From positions 452,752-516,751 of the forward strand of contig NZ_JACHJH010000005.1 in NCBI RefSeq assembly GCF_014203555.1: a stretch of DNA of 64,000 bases, in the 5' to 3' direction. The DNA is from Streptomyces olivoverticillatus (lineage in GTDB: Bacteria; Actinomycetota; Actinomycetes; Streptomycetales; Streptomycetaceae). Under the pieces are notes generated by a model that was not told where the DNA came from, ran no database searches, and saw only the letters and a list, made by a program, of their open reading frames with translations. The position numbers and the translations under genes were made by a program. The stretch's first letter is position 1. Every line of letters starts with the position of its first letter. Positions 50,935-59,038 of this stretch are shown here, one piece after another.

Positions 50935-52484
50935 AGCGCACCACCCTGTCTCTGTTCGCCGTCACGGCCTCGCTCGCCGTCGTCACCGGCGTGGCGGCTC
51001 TCAACCCCCCGTCGCACGGCGGCGGCACGGGCCCGAAGACGGCCGCGCGGCTGCCGGTGCAGCGGACGACGCTGCTGTGCCCGGCACCCACCTCCTCCGA
51101 CGTGGGGGAGACGACGTACACGGCGTTCACGCCCCAGGGCAAGGGCGGCGGTTCGGGATCCTCGGCCGACCTGCTGGCGGCAGCGGGCGCGGCAGTGAAG
51201 ACCGACCCGAAGGGTGATCCGAAGACGGACGCCAAGAAGGACAAGAAGAAGGAGGACAAGGGCCAGCCGCAGGAGACCGGCAAGCCCGTCCTCTCCCTCA
51301 AGGAGCCGGGCAAACCGGTCACCGTGACCACCGACCGCTCGGACGCGCCCGCCCTCTTCGGTACGGCCGACGGGCTGCTCGCCCCGGGCTGGACGGCACA
51401 GCAGACCACCACCATCAGCGCGGGCAGCGGCCGCGGGCTGCACGGTCTGGCCTGCGGGGCCCCCGACACGTCCTTCTGGTTCCCCGGCGCGAGCACCGCC
51501 AAGAGCCGCCAGGACTATGTGCACCTGACGAATCCGGACAACACGGCCGCCGTCGTCGACCTCGAGCTCTACGGCAAGGACGGCCGGATCAACGCCCCCA
51601 CCGGAGAAGGCGTCAACGTTCCGCCCCACTCCACCGTGCCCGTGCTGCTGTCGACGCTGACGGACGCCCCGACGGAGAGCCTGACCCTGCACGTGGCGGC
51701 CCGGTCGGGCCGCGTGGGGGCCGCGGTCCAGGCGTCCGACGAGAAGACCGGCGGCGACTGGCTGGCGCCCTCCGCCGACGCCTCGACCGACGTGGTGCTG
51801 CCGGGCATCCCCGCCGACGCCACGTCCGTACGGCTCGTCGCCTTCGCGCCCGGCTCGGCGGATGCGGACCTCAAGCTGCGGCTGGCCGGGCCGAGCGGCT
51901 CGATCAGCCCGGCCGGGCACGAGTCGCTGCACGTCAAGAGCGGTATGACGGCCGACGTCGACCTGGGCGACGTCACCAAGGGCCAGGCCGGTTCGCTGCT
52001 GCTGACGGCGGACCGCGGCAGCGGGGCGGTCGTCGCCGCGCTGCGCGTGACGCGCGGGAAGGACGACAAGCAGGAGACGGCGTTCATCCCGGCCACGCCC
52101 GCCATAGAGGGCCGCGGCACGGTCGCCGACAACCGCGCCAAGGCGAGCACCCTCGCACTGGCCGCCCCCGGCAAGGAGGCGCAGGTGAAGGTGACGTCCT
52201 CGGCGGGCAGCGAGGGCGGCACCCCGGTCAGTAAGACGTACACCGTCAAGGCGGGCACCACCCTGTCCGTGGAGCCCCCGCAGCCGGACGGCGCCAAGGG
52301 CGGGTACGCGGTGACGGTGGAGAAGGTCTCCGGCGGCCCGGTGCACGTCTCGCGCATGCTGGCGCTGCCCAAGGACGGCGTCCCCATGTTCACGGTCCAG
52401 CCGGTGCCGGACGACCGCTCCGCGGTGGCGGTGCCGGAGGCGGGGCAGGACCTGTCGCTGCTGACGGGCGACGGGAAGCGCTGA
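50931..52484 (+). CDS. DUF5719-family exported protein
   Basis: A 517-residue protein with an N-terminal signal or anchor (TTLSLFAVTASLAVVTGVAAL). A Lys/Asp-rich segment (DPKTDAKKDKKKEDKG) follows near residue 100, then repeated beta domains with CPAPTSSDVG, LACGAPDTSFWFPGAST, YVHLTNPDNTAAVVDLELYG and VPVLLSTLTDAPTESLTLHV. No enzyme motif is seen. GTG 50931 overlaps the glycosyltransferase stop (GTGA). Constant pairing with that gene suggests an extracellular accessory subunit. Its function is not known. Confidence 0.88.
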   Translation: MKRTTLSLFAVTASLAVVTGVAALNPPSHGGGTGPKTAARLPVQRTTLLCPAPTSSDVGETTYTAFTPQGKGGGSGSSADLLAAAGAAVKTDPKGDPKTDAKKDKKKEDKGQPQETGKPVLSLKEPGKPVTVTTDRSDAPALFGTADGLLAPGWTAQQTTTISAGSGRGLHGLACGAPDTSFWFPGASTAKSRQDYVHLTNPDNTAAVVDLELYGKDGRINAPTGEGVNVPPHSTVPVLLSTLTDAPTESLTLHVAARSGRVGAAVQASDEKTGGDWLAPSADASTDVVLPGIPADATSVRLVAFAPGSADADLKLRLAGPSGSISPAGHESLHVKSGMTADVDLGDVTKGQAGSLLLTADRGSGAVVAALRVTRGKDDKQETAFIPATPAIEGRGTVADNRAKASTLALAAPGKEAQVKVTSSAGSEGGTPVSKTYTVKAGTTLSVEPPQPDGAKGGYAVTVEKVSGGPVHVSRMLALPKDGVPMFTVQPVPDDRSAVAVPEAGQDLSLLTGDGKR

Positions 52485-52493
52485 GGGGCGGGC

Positions 52494-52982
52494 TCAGTCC
52501 TGCCCGTAGCGCGGGTCCACCGACTCGGGCGCGAGCCCGAGCAGCTCGGCGACCTGCTCGACCACGACCTCGTGAACGAGCAGGGCACGCTCGTCACGCG
52601 TTTTGGTGCGGATTTCCACCGGGCGGCGGTAGACGACGATCCGGTCGGGGTCCTCGCCGTGGGCGGCGACGTAGCTCCCGAGGGGCACCGAGTCGCCGTC
52701 GAGGAGCGGATCCCACTCCCCGGGGGTCTCCGGGCCGGTGACGGGCACCTCCTGGACGAGGAACTCGACGGCCGCGAGCTGCGGCCAGCGCCGCTCGAGC
52801 CGCTCCGCGGAGTCGTGCACCAGGTCGGCGAAGGCCTCGGCGCGGCTGGCCGACAGCGGCACCTGCGGCGGGGCGATCGGCCCGCGCATGCCCCGCCCGT
52901 GGCGGTCGCGGTGGCGCGGACGCGGTCCGGCCGGGTGGGGGGAGTCCCCGGCGGAAGCCGGTGGAGGTACGGGGCTGTCCAT
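52494..52982 (-). CDS. Metallopeptidase-family protein lacking a complete HExxH
   Basis: A 162-residue actinobacterial zincin-like protein. A Pro/Arg/His-rich head (1-45) precedes the domain: SRAEAFADLVHDSAERLERRW, LGSYVAAHGEDPDRIVVYRRP and the expected metal helix ALLVHEVVVEQVAELLGL. Only HE is present; the second His of HExxH is replaced (HEVVV), so peptidase activity is doubtful. ATG 52982 follows AAGGG. It is convergent with DUF5719 (9-base gap). Confidence 0.85.
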   Translation of the reverse strand: MDSPVPPPASAGDSPHPAGPRPRHRDRHGRGMRGPIAPPQVPLSASRAEAFADLVHDSAERLERRWPQLAAVEFLVQEVPVTGPETPGEWDPLLDGDSVPLGSYVAAHGEDPDRIVVYRRPVEIRTKTRDERALLVHEVVVEQVAELLGLAPESVDPRYGQD

Positions 52983-53256
52983 CACCCTTGAGGGTATCCG
53001 TCGGCCGACCGTGTGCACGCCGTAGCCGCCCATCTCATGGCATGTCGCCCCTTGAACATTCCAGTCATCTATGCGATCAATTACGGCCACCTACGCGACC
53101 GGCGGTCGCATGATGAATGACACTATGTGTACCCGAAGGTGACTGTTTTCATTGTCGCCGGACCCCGTGCTTCCTGCTCCCCGCGCAGGTCAACCAGGCG
53201 GTTCGGCAAGGGCGTCCACCGGACGAACCGGGACGACACGGAGGGGTGAGCCGGGG

Positions 53257-53688
53257 GTGAGTCGTCGCGGCCCGCTCAAGAGTGCGGTACCGTCCAACCT
53301 CGTGAGCCCTGTACGTCGCTGTTCGCGCACCGCGTGCGGCCGCCCGGCCGTCGCGACGCTGACGTACGTCTACGCCGATTCGACCGCCGTCCTCGGCCCG
53401 CTCGCCACCTACGCCGAGCCCCACTGCTACGACCTGTGCGCCGAGCACTCCGAGCGCCTGACCGCACCCCGCGGCTGGGACGTCGTGCGCCTCGCCGTGG
53501 ACTCCGGGCCCGCCCGCCCCAGCGGCGACGACCTCGAAGCGCTCGCCAACGCCGTGCGCGAGGCCGCCCGTCCGCAGGAACGCACCGCCGCCCAGGGCCA
53601 CCAGCCGGGCCCCGCCGCCCGCGGCGCCGACCCGATGGAGGTCGCCCGCAGGGGCCATCTCAGGGTGCTGCGCTCGCCCGACTCCTGA
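53257..53688 (+). CDS. DUF3499 family protein
   Basis: A 143-residue conserved actinobacterial protein. The N-terminal half has a zinc-ribbon-like set: RRCSRTACGRPA, then HCYDLCAEHSERL, so four Cys and His residues could bind a metal. ATLTYVYADSTAVLGPLATY lies between. The C-terminal half is helical, ending in VARRGHLRVLRS. GTG 53257 starts the conserved SRRGPLKSAVPS lead; GTG 53302 is the shorter choice. It precedes manB by 60 bases. The function is not known. Confidence 0.9.
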   Translation: MSRRGPLKSAVPSNLVSPVRRCSRTACGRPAVATLTYVYADSTAVLGPLATYAEPHCYDLCAEHSERLTAPRGWDVVRLAVDSGPARPSGDDLEALANAVREAARPQERTAAQGHQPGPAARGADPMEVARRGHLRVLRSPDS

Positions 53689-53748
53689 CGGCTCGTCCCG
53701 CCAGGTAGGTTTGCTCCGTAGCGGACCGGATTCCAGGAGGGATTGGCT

Positions 53749-55107
53749 GTGGCTGACCTGTCGCAGATCGTGAAGGCGTACGACGTACGCGGCGTGGTCC
53801 CCGACCAGTGGGACGAGTCCCTGGCCGGGCTGTTCGGCGCGGCCTTCGCCGAAGTCACCGGCGCCCGCGCCATCGTGGTCGGCCACGACATGCGGCCCTC
53901 CTCGCCCGGACTGTCCGGCGCCTTCGCGCGCGGCGCGGCGGCCCGTGGCGTGGACGTCACCGAGATCGGGCTCTGCTCGACCGACCAGCTCTACTTCGCC
54001 AGCGGCCAACTCGGCCTGCCCGGCGCCATGTTCACCGCCAGCCACAACCCCGCCCAGTACAACGGCATCAAGATGTGCCGGGCCGGCGCCGCACCCGTCG
54101 GCCAGGACACCGGCCTGGGCGAGATCCGCGCCCTCGTCGAGCGCTGGATCGAGGACGGCGCCCCCGAGCCCGCCGCCACCGCCGGCACCGTCAGCCGGCA
54201 GGACGTCCTCGCCGACTACGCCGCACACCTGCGCTCGCTGGTCGACCTCGGCGCCATCCGGCTCCTGAAGGTCGTGGTCGACGCGGGCAACGGCATGGGC
54301 GGGCACACCGTCCCCTCCGTCGTCGACGGACTGCCGGTCGACCTGGTGCCCATGTACTTCGAGCTGGACGGCACGTTCCCCAACCACGAGGCCAACCCGC
54401 TCGACCCCAAGAACCTCGTCGACCTCCAGGCCAAGGTCCGCGAGACCGGCGCCGACATCGGCCTCGCCTTCGACGGCGACGCCGACCGCTGCTTCGTGGT
54501 CGACGAGCGCGGCGAGCCCGTCCCGCCGTCCGCGATCACCGCCCTGGTCGCCGCCCGCGAGCTCGCCAAGCACCCCGGCGGCACGATCATCCACAACCTG
54601 ATCACCTCCTGGTCCGTCCCGGAGGTCGTCGAGGAGAACGGCGGCACGCCCGTCCGCACCCGCGTCGGACACTCCTTCATCAAGGAGGAGATGGCCCGCA
54701 CCGGCGCGATCTTCGGCGGCGAGCACTCCGCCCACTACTACTTCCGCGACTTCTGGAATGCCGACACCGGCATGCTCGCTGCCCTCCACGTGCTGGCGGC
54801 GCTCGGCGGCCAGGACGGCACGCTCTCGGACCTCGTCCGGCAGTACGACCGCTACGCCGCCTCCGGCGAGATCAACAGCACCGTCGCCGACCAGACCGAC
54901 CGCACCGCCGCGGTCAAGGCCGCCTACCAGGCCCTGGACGGCGTCCGGATCGACGAGCTCGACGGCCTGACCGTCACCACCGCCGACTGGTGGTTCAATC
55001 TCCGCCCCTCCAACACCGAGCCGCTGCTGCGCCTGAACGTGGAAGCGCGCGACGAGGCCACGGTGGCCCGCATCCGCGACGAGGTCCTGGCGATCGTGCG
55101 GGCCTGA
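53749..55107 (+). CDS. manB: Phosphomannomutase / phosphoglucomutase
   Basis: ManB interconverts mannose-6-phosphate and mannose-1-phosphate. This 452-residue enzyme has the four expected sites: the phospho-serine loop TASHNPAQYNGIKM, the Mg loop AFDGDADRCFVVDE, the sugar loop GGEHSAHYYFRDF, and the phosphate-binding RPSNTEPLLRLNVEA at the C-terminus. GTG 53749 lies 8 bases after AGGAGG (53735-53740); the in-frame TTG at 53743 is too close to that site. It heads a gene run with Trm112-like, SIS isomerase and manA. Confidence 0.96.
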   Translation: MADLSQIVKAYDVRGVVPDQWDESLAGLFGAAFAEVTGARAIVVGHDMRPSSPGLSGAFARGAAARGVDVTEIGLCSTDQLYFASGQLGLPGAMFTASHNPAQYNGIKMCRAGAAPVGQDTGLGEIRALVERWIEDGAPEPAATAGTVSRQDVLADYAAHLRSLVDLGAIRLLKVVVDAGNGMGGHTVPSVVDGLPVDLVPMYFELDGTFPNHEANPLDPKNLVDLQAKVRETGADIGLAFDGDADRCFVVDERGEPVPPSAITALVAARELAKHPGGTIIHNLITSWSVPEVVEENGGTPVRTRVGHSFIKEEMARTGAIFGGEHSAHYYFRDFWNADTGMLAALHVLAALGGQDGTLSDLVRQYDRYAASGEINSTVADQTDRTAAVKAAYQALDGVRIDELDGLTVTTADWWFNLRPSNTEPLLRLNVEARDEATVARIRDEVLAIVRA

Positions 55108-55238
55108 CCCCCGTTCGGACCCCCGGGACGGGGCGGGCAGGGGAAACGACCCCCGCACGCCCCGGCCCGTTCCCGCCCCGGCCCGGCAAGGGCTTACGCT
55201 GACCACACAGAACCGCACATCCCCGAAGGGAAGCCCCC

Positions 55239-55424
55239 ATGCCGCTCGAAGCCGGTCTCCTGGAGATCCTCGCCTGCCCGGCGTGCCACGCCGCCCTCCG
55301 CGAGGAGAACGCCACCGAGGAGACCCCCGAGCTGGTGTGCGAGAGCCAGAGCTGCGGACTGGCCTACCCCATCCGTGACGGCATCCCCGTCCTCCTCGTG
55401 GACGAGGCCCGCCGCCCCGCCTGA
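55239..55424 (+). CDS. Trm112-family zinc-ribbon protein
   Basis: A 61-residue protein with LLEILACPACHAAL and a second Cys pair spread over LVCESQSCGLAYPIRDGIPVLL. This is the Trm112/UPF0434 fold. In eukaryotes Trm112 activates methyltransferases; in Streptomyces its partner is not established. ATG 55239 follows GAAGGGAAG. It lies between manB and the SIS isomerase, a constant neighbourhood in this genus. Confidence 0.93.
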   Translation: MPLEAGLLEILACPACHAALREENATEETPELVCESQSCGLAYPIRDGIPVLLVDEARRPA

Positions 55425-55478
55425 CCGACCCCGGCAGGCAGCACCCCGTACCCCTCGGCAACCGGAGGCTGAGCAACG

Positions 55479-56639
55479 GTGTTCGACGAGTCGCTCCTCG
55501 ATGACCCCGACGGCCTCTCCCGCGCAGACCTCCACGGCCTGCTCCGCGGCGCCGCCGAATCCGGCGCCCGGGTCCGCACCGCGGCACGCAACGCCGCCGA
55601 GGCCGGCGTCGGCACCCTCGCCCCGGACGGCCGCCCGCGCGCCGTCCTGGTCGCGGGCCCCAGCCCCGCCGCCGTCTCCACGGCCGACCTGCTCACCGCC
55701 CTCGCCGGCGACACCTGCCCGGTCGCCCTGATCCGCCCGGCCGGCGTCGCCCCCGCCCCCGGCGCCCTGCGCTGGGCGCTCCCCGGCTGGACCGGCCCGC
55801 TCGACCTGCTGCTCGTCGCCAGCCCCGACGGCACCGAGCCCGGCCTCGCCCTCCTCCTGGAACAGGCCTACCGCCGCGGCTGCTCCGTCGTCTCCGTCTC
55901 CCCGGCGGGCAGCCCCCTCGCCGAGGCCACCGCCCAGGTACGCGGTCTGGCGATCCCGCTGACCACCATGCCGTACGAGGCCACGATGAGCGCCGGTGAA
56001 CCCGCCGGCAAGGACGCCGACAGCGTCCTGCCCACCGGCCCCGGCACCCTCTGGTCGCTGATCACCCCGCTGCTCGCCCTCACCGACCGGATCGGCCTGC
56101 TCAGCGCGCCGCCCTCCGCGCTGGAAGCGCTCGCCGACCGCCTCGATACGATCGCCGAGCGTTGCGGTCCCGCCATCGCCACCTACAACAACCCGGCCAA
56201 GACCCTGGCCGCCGAGCTCGCGGACACCCTCCCGCTCATCTGGACCGAGGGCGAACTCGCCGCCGCCGCGGGCCGCCGCTTCGCGACCGTCCTCGCCGCC
56301 CTGGCCGGCCGCCCGGCGCTCGCCGCCGAGCTGCCCGAGGCGCTCACCACCCACGGCACCCTGCTGGCCGGCGACTTCGCCGCGGGCGCCGACCCCGAGG
56401 ACTTCTTCCGCGACCGCGTCGAGGAGCCCGAGGCCCTGCACGCCCGCGTCGTCCTGCTCCGCGAATGCGAACCGGACGTCGCCTCGCCGTCCGGTGCCGC
56501 CCGTGAACTCGCCCTGCACCGCGACACCCCCGTCAGCGAACTGGAGGCGTCCGAGGGCGGCCCGCTGGAGACCGCCGCCGAGCTCCTGGCCATCACGGAC
56601 TTCGCCGCCGTTTACCTGGCGCTCGCCTCCACCCCGTAA
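55479..56639 (+). CDS. SIS-domain phosphosugar isomerase (phosphoglucose/phosphomannose isomerase type)
   Basis: A 386-residue protein of the bifunctional phosphoglucose/phosphomannose isomerase group. The first SIS domain (about 50-180) has VLVAGPSPAAVSTADLLTAL, LLLVASPDGTEPGLALLLEQAYRRG and SVVSVSPAGSPLAEA. The second includes ATYNNPAKTLAAELADTLPLIW. The Ser/Thr/Gly binding motifs of classic SIS domains are partly altered. The start is GTG 55479. Position between manB and manA supports a role in fructose-6-phosphate/mannose-6-phosphate supply. Confidence 0.88.
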   Translation: MFDESLLDDPDGLSRADLHGLLRGAAESGARVRTAARNAAEAGVGTLAPDGRPRAVLVAGPSPAAVSTADLLTALAGDTCPVALIRPAGVAPAPGALRWALPGWTGPLDLLLVASPDGTEPGLALLLEQAYRRGCSVVSVSPAGSPLAEATAQVRGLAIPLTTMPYEATMSAGEPAGKDADSVLPTGPGTLWSLITPLLALTDRIGLLSAPPSALEALADRLDTIAERCGPAIATYNNPAKTLAAELADTLPLIWTEGELAAAAGRRFATVLAALAGRPALAAELPEALTTHGTLLAGDFAAGADPEDFFRDRVEEPEALHARVVLLRECEPDVASPSGAARELALHRDTPVSELEASEGGPLETAAELLAITDFAAVYLALASTP

Positions 56640-56691
56640 AACGGCCGGGCACCTCGAAATCCAGGCCCCGCACCGACAGTCAGGATCCCGC

Positions 56692-57930
56692 ATGGACCGC
56701 CTCGCCAACACCGTGCGCCCCTACGCCTGGGGCTCCACCACCGCGATCCCCGAGCTCCTCGGCGTCCGGCCCACCGGCGAACCCCAGGCGGAACTGTGGA
56801 TGGGCGCCCACCCGGGAGCCCCCTCCCGCATCGACCGCGGCCCCGGCCCCACCGCGCTCGGCGACGCGATCGCCGCCGACCCCGAAGGCGAACTCGGCCC
56901 CGACACCGTCCGCCGCTTCGGCCCCCACCTGCCCTTCCTCCTCAAGCTACTCGCCGCCGCCGACCCCCTCTCCCTCCAGGTCCACCCCGACCTCGAACAG
57001 GCGCGAGCGGGCTTCGCCGGCGAAGAGGCGCGGGACGTCCCGCACGACGCCCCGCACCGCAACTACAAGGACGCCAACCACAAGCCCGAACTGATCTGCG
57101 CGCTCACCACCTTCGAGGGCTTCTGCGGCTTCCGCGCCCCCGCCGTCACGGCCGAACTGCTCGCCGCCCTCGGCGTCGACTCCCTCAAGCCGTACGCCGA
57201 CCTGCTGCACGCCCAGCCCGAATCGGACGCCCTGCGCGAGATCCTCACGGCCGTCCTCTCCGCCGACCGCGCCGCGATGGCCGACACGGTGACGGCGGCC
57301 GCGGCGGCCGCCGAGCGCCTCGCCGCAGAAGAGGGCCCGCACCACAAGGCGTACGCCGCCTACGCCACCATCGCCCGGCACTACCCCGGCGACCCCGGCG
57401 TCATCGCCGCCATGCTCCTCAACCACGTGATCCTCAACCCCGGCGAGGCCCTCTACCTCGGCGCGGGCGTCCCGCACGCCTACCTCAGCGGCCTCGGCGT
57501 CGAGATCATGGCCAACTCCGACAACGTGCTGCGCTGCGGGCTGACCCCCAAGCACGTCGACGTCCCCGAACTCCTGCGCGTCGTCCGCTTCGAGGCGTGC
57601 GCGCCCGCCGTACTGCGCCCCGAAGCGGACGAACACGGCGAAGAGGTCTACGAGACCCCCATCGACGAATTCCGCCTCTCCCGCTACGTCCTCGCCCCCT
57701 GCGCCGAACCCTTCACCGTGCTGCCGACCGGCACCCCGCAGATCCTGCTCTGCACGGAAGGCAGCGCCACCTTGTGCGACGCCGAGGGCGCCGAACTGCT
57801 GCTGGACCGCGGCGACTCCGCCTTCGTACGGGCCGGCGAGCGCGTCGAACTCAGCGGCGAGGCCACGGTCTTCCGGGCGACGGTCGCATTGGCGGGCTCG
57901 TCGGCCGCGTCGGTGACATCTGCTGCGTAG
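56692..57930 (+). CDS. manA: Mannose-6-phosphate isomerase, class I
   Basis: A 412-residue zinc enzyme converting fructose-6-phosphate to mannose-6-phosphate. Motifs are VRPYAWGSTTAIPELLG, ELWMGAHPGAPS, FLLKLLAAADPLSLQVHPD (metal Gln/His), NYKDANHKPELICALTTFEGFCGF (Glu/His), LNPGEALYLGAGVPHAYLSG and VEIMANSDNVLRCGLTPKH. All metal ligands are present. ATG 56692 begins the conserved start; the long in-frame extension overlaps the isomerase gene. The C-terminal Ala/Ser-rich end leads into short GGCTGNATC-like repeats before the CDF gene. Confidence 0.96.
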   Translation: MDRLANTVRPYAWGSTTAIPELLGVRPTGEPQAELWMGAHPGAPSRIDRGPGPTALGDAIAADPEGELGPDTVRRFGPHLPFLLKLLAAADPLSLQVHPDLEQARAGFAGEEARDVPHDAPHRNYKDANHKPELICALTTFEGFCGFRAPAVTAELLAALGVDSLKPYADLLHAQPESDALREILTAVLSADRAAMADTVTAAAAAAERLAAEEGPHHKAYAAYATIARHYPGDPGVIAAMLLNHVILNPGEALYLGAGVPHAYLSGLGVEIMANSDNVLRCGLTPKHVDVPELLRVVRFEACAPAVLRPEADEHGEEVYETPIDEFRLSRYVLAPCAEPFTVLPTGTPQILLCTEGSATLCDAEGAELLLDRGDSAFVRAGERVELSGEATVFRATVALAGSSAASVTSAA

Positions 57931-58010
57931 GCTGCTGCATCGGCCGGATCGGCTGTATCAGCCGTGTCGGCTGCATCGGTCGCGGCGAGCGAAAGGGATG
58001 AACGGCGCGT

Positions 58011-58973
58011 ATGAGTGCATCAGGCGGGACCAAGGCGATCGTCGCGGCGCTGGGCGCGAACATGGCCATCGCGGTCAGCAAGTTCGTGGCGTTTGCGTTC
58101 AGCGGGTCGTCGTCGATGCTCGCGGAAGGCGTGCACTCGGTCGCCGACTCCGGCAACCAGGCGCTGCTGCTGCTCGGTGGCAAGAAGGCCCAGAAGAAGG
58201 CGAGCGAGGAGCACCCCTTCGGCTACGGCCGCGAGCGCTACGTCTACGGCTTCCTCGTCTCCATCGTGCTGTTCACGATCGGCGGTGTCTTCGCGCTCTA
58301 CGAGGGTTACGAGAAGGTCGAGAACCCGCACGCGCTGGAGAACTGGTACTGGCCCGTGGGCGTGCTCGTCTTCGCGGTCGTGGCGGAGGGCTTCTCCTTC
58401 CGCACGGCCGTCAAGGAGTCGAACGAACTGCGCGGCGGACAGTCCTGGTCTTCCTTCATCCGCACGGCCAAGGCGCCCGAGCTGCCGGTCGTGCTGCTGG
58501 AGGACTTCGGCGCCCTCATCGGCCTCGTCCTGGCCCTGGGCGGCGTCGTCCTGTCGGTCACCACGGGCGACGGAGTGTGGGACGGCATCGCCACCCTGTG
58601 CATCGGTGCCCTGCTCGTCCTGATCGCCCTGGTGCTGGCCGCCGAGACGAAGTCCCTGCTTCTGGGCGAAGCCGCGGGCCCGGCGGAGCTCGCGAAGATC
58701 CGCGAGGCGGCGGTGGACGGCGAGTCGGTCACCCGCGTCATCCACATGCGCACCCTGCACCTGGGCCCCGAGGAGCTCCTGGTGGCCGCCAAGATCGCGG
58801 TCCGTGGCGACGACACTGCGGTCCAGGTGGCCCGAGCGATCGACGAGGCGGAGGAGCGCATCCGTGCGGCCGTCCCGATCGCCCGGGTGATCTACCTGGA
58901 GCCGGACATCTACAGCGAAGCGGCAGCGGCGGCGGGGGAGGACCCCAGGGCAACGCCGGGGGGAAGCGGCTGA
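58011..58973 (+). CDS. Cation diffusion facilitator (CDF) family transporter
   Basis: A 320-residue divalent-metal exporter. Membrane helices include IVAALGANMAIAVSKFVAFAF, YGFLVSIVLFTIGGVFALYEG and VLVFAVVAEGFSF. The metal site is AEGVHSVADSGNQALLLLGG, with a second acidic set in VVLLEDFGALIGLVLALGG. A cytoplasmic C-terminal domain follows (about 215-300). The second site is E-D rather than the commoner H-x3-D, so the metal preference is uncertain. ATG 58011 is used. The C-terminus is convergent with fruA. Confidence 0.93.
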   Translation: MSASGGTKAIVAALGANMAIAVSKFVAFAFSGSSSMLAEGVHSVADSGNQALLLLGGKKAQKKASEEHPFGYGRERYVYGFLVSIVLFTIGGVFALYEGYEKVENPHALENWYWPVGVLVFAVVAEGFSFRTAVKESNELRGGQSWSSFIRTAKAPELPVVLLEDFGALIGLVLALGGVVLSVTTGDGVWDGIATLCIGALLVLIALVLAAETKSLLLGEAAGPAELAKIREAAVDGESVTRVIHMRTLHLGPEELLVAAKIAVRGDDTAVQVARAIDEAEERIRAAVPIARVIYLEPDIYSEAAAAAGEDPRATPGGSG

Positions 58974-58978
58974 GCCCC

Positions 58979-59035
58979 AGGGGCGGGAAGGGGCGGAAAG
59001 GGACGGGAAGGGACGCGGAAGGGACGGGGCCGGGG
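58979..59035 (+). repeat. G-rich tandem repeats between convergent genes
   Basis: The interval between the CDF and fruA stops is made of about 10-base units related to GGGACGGGAA, giving more than six runs of three or four G on the plus strand. It could form a G-quadruplex and block transcription or replication. No ordinary hairpin terminator is seen here, so it may be what ends the two genes. Confidence 0.6.
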
Positions 59036-59038
59036 ACG

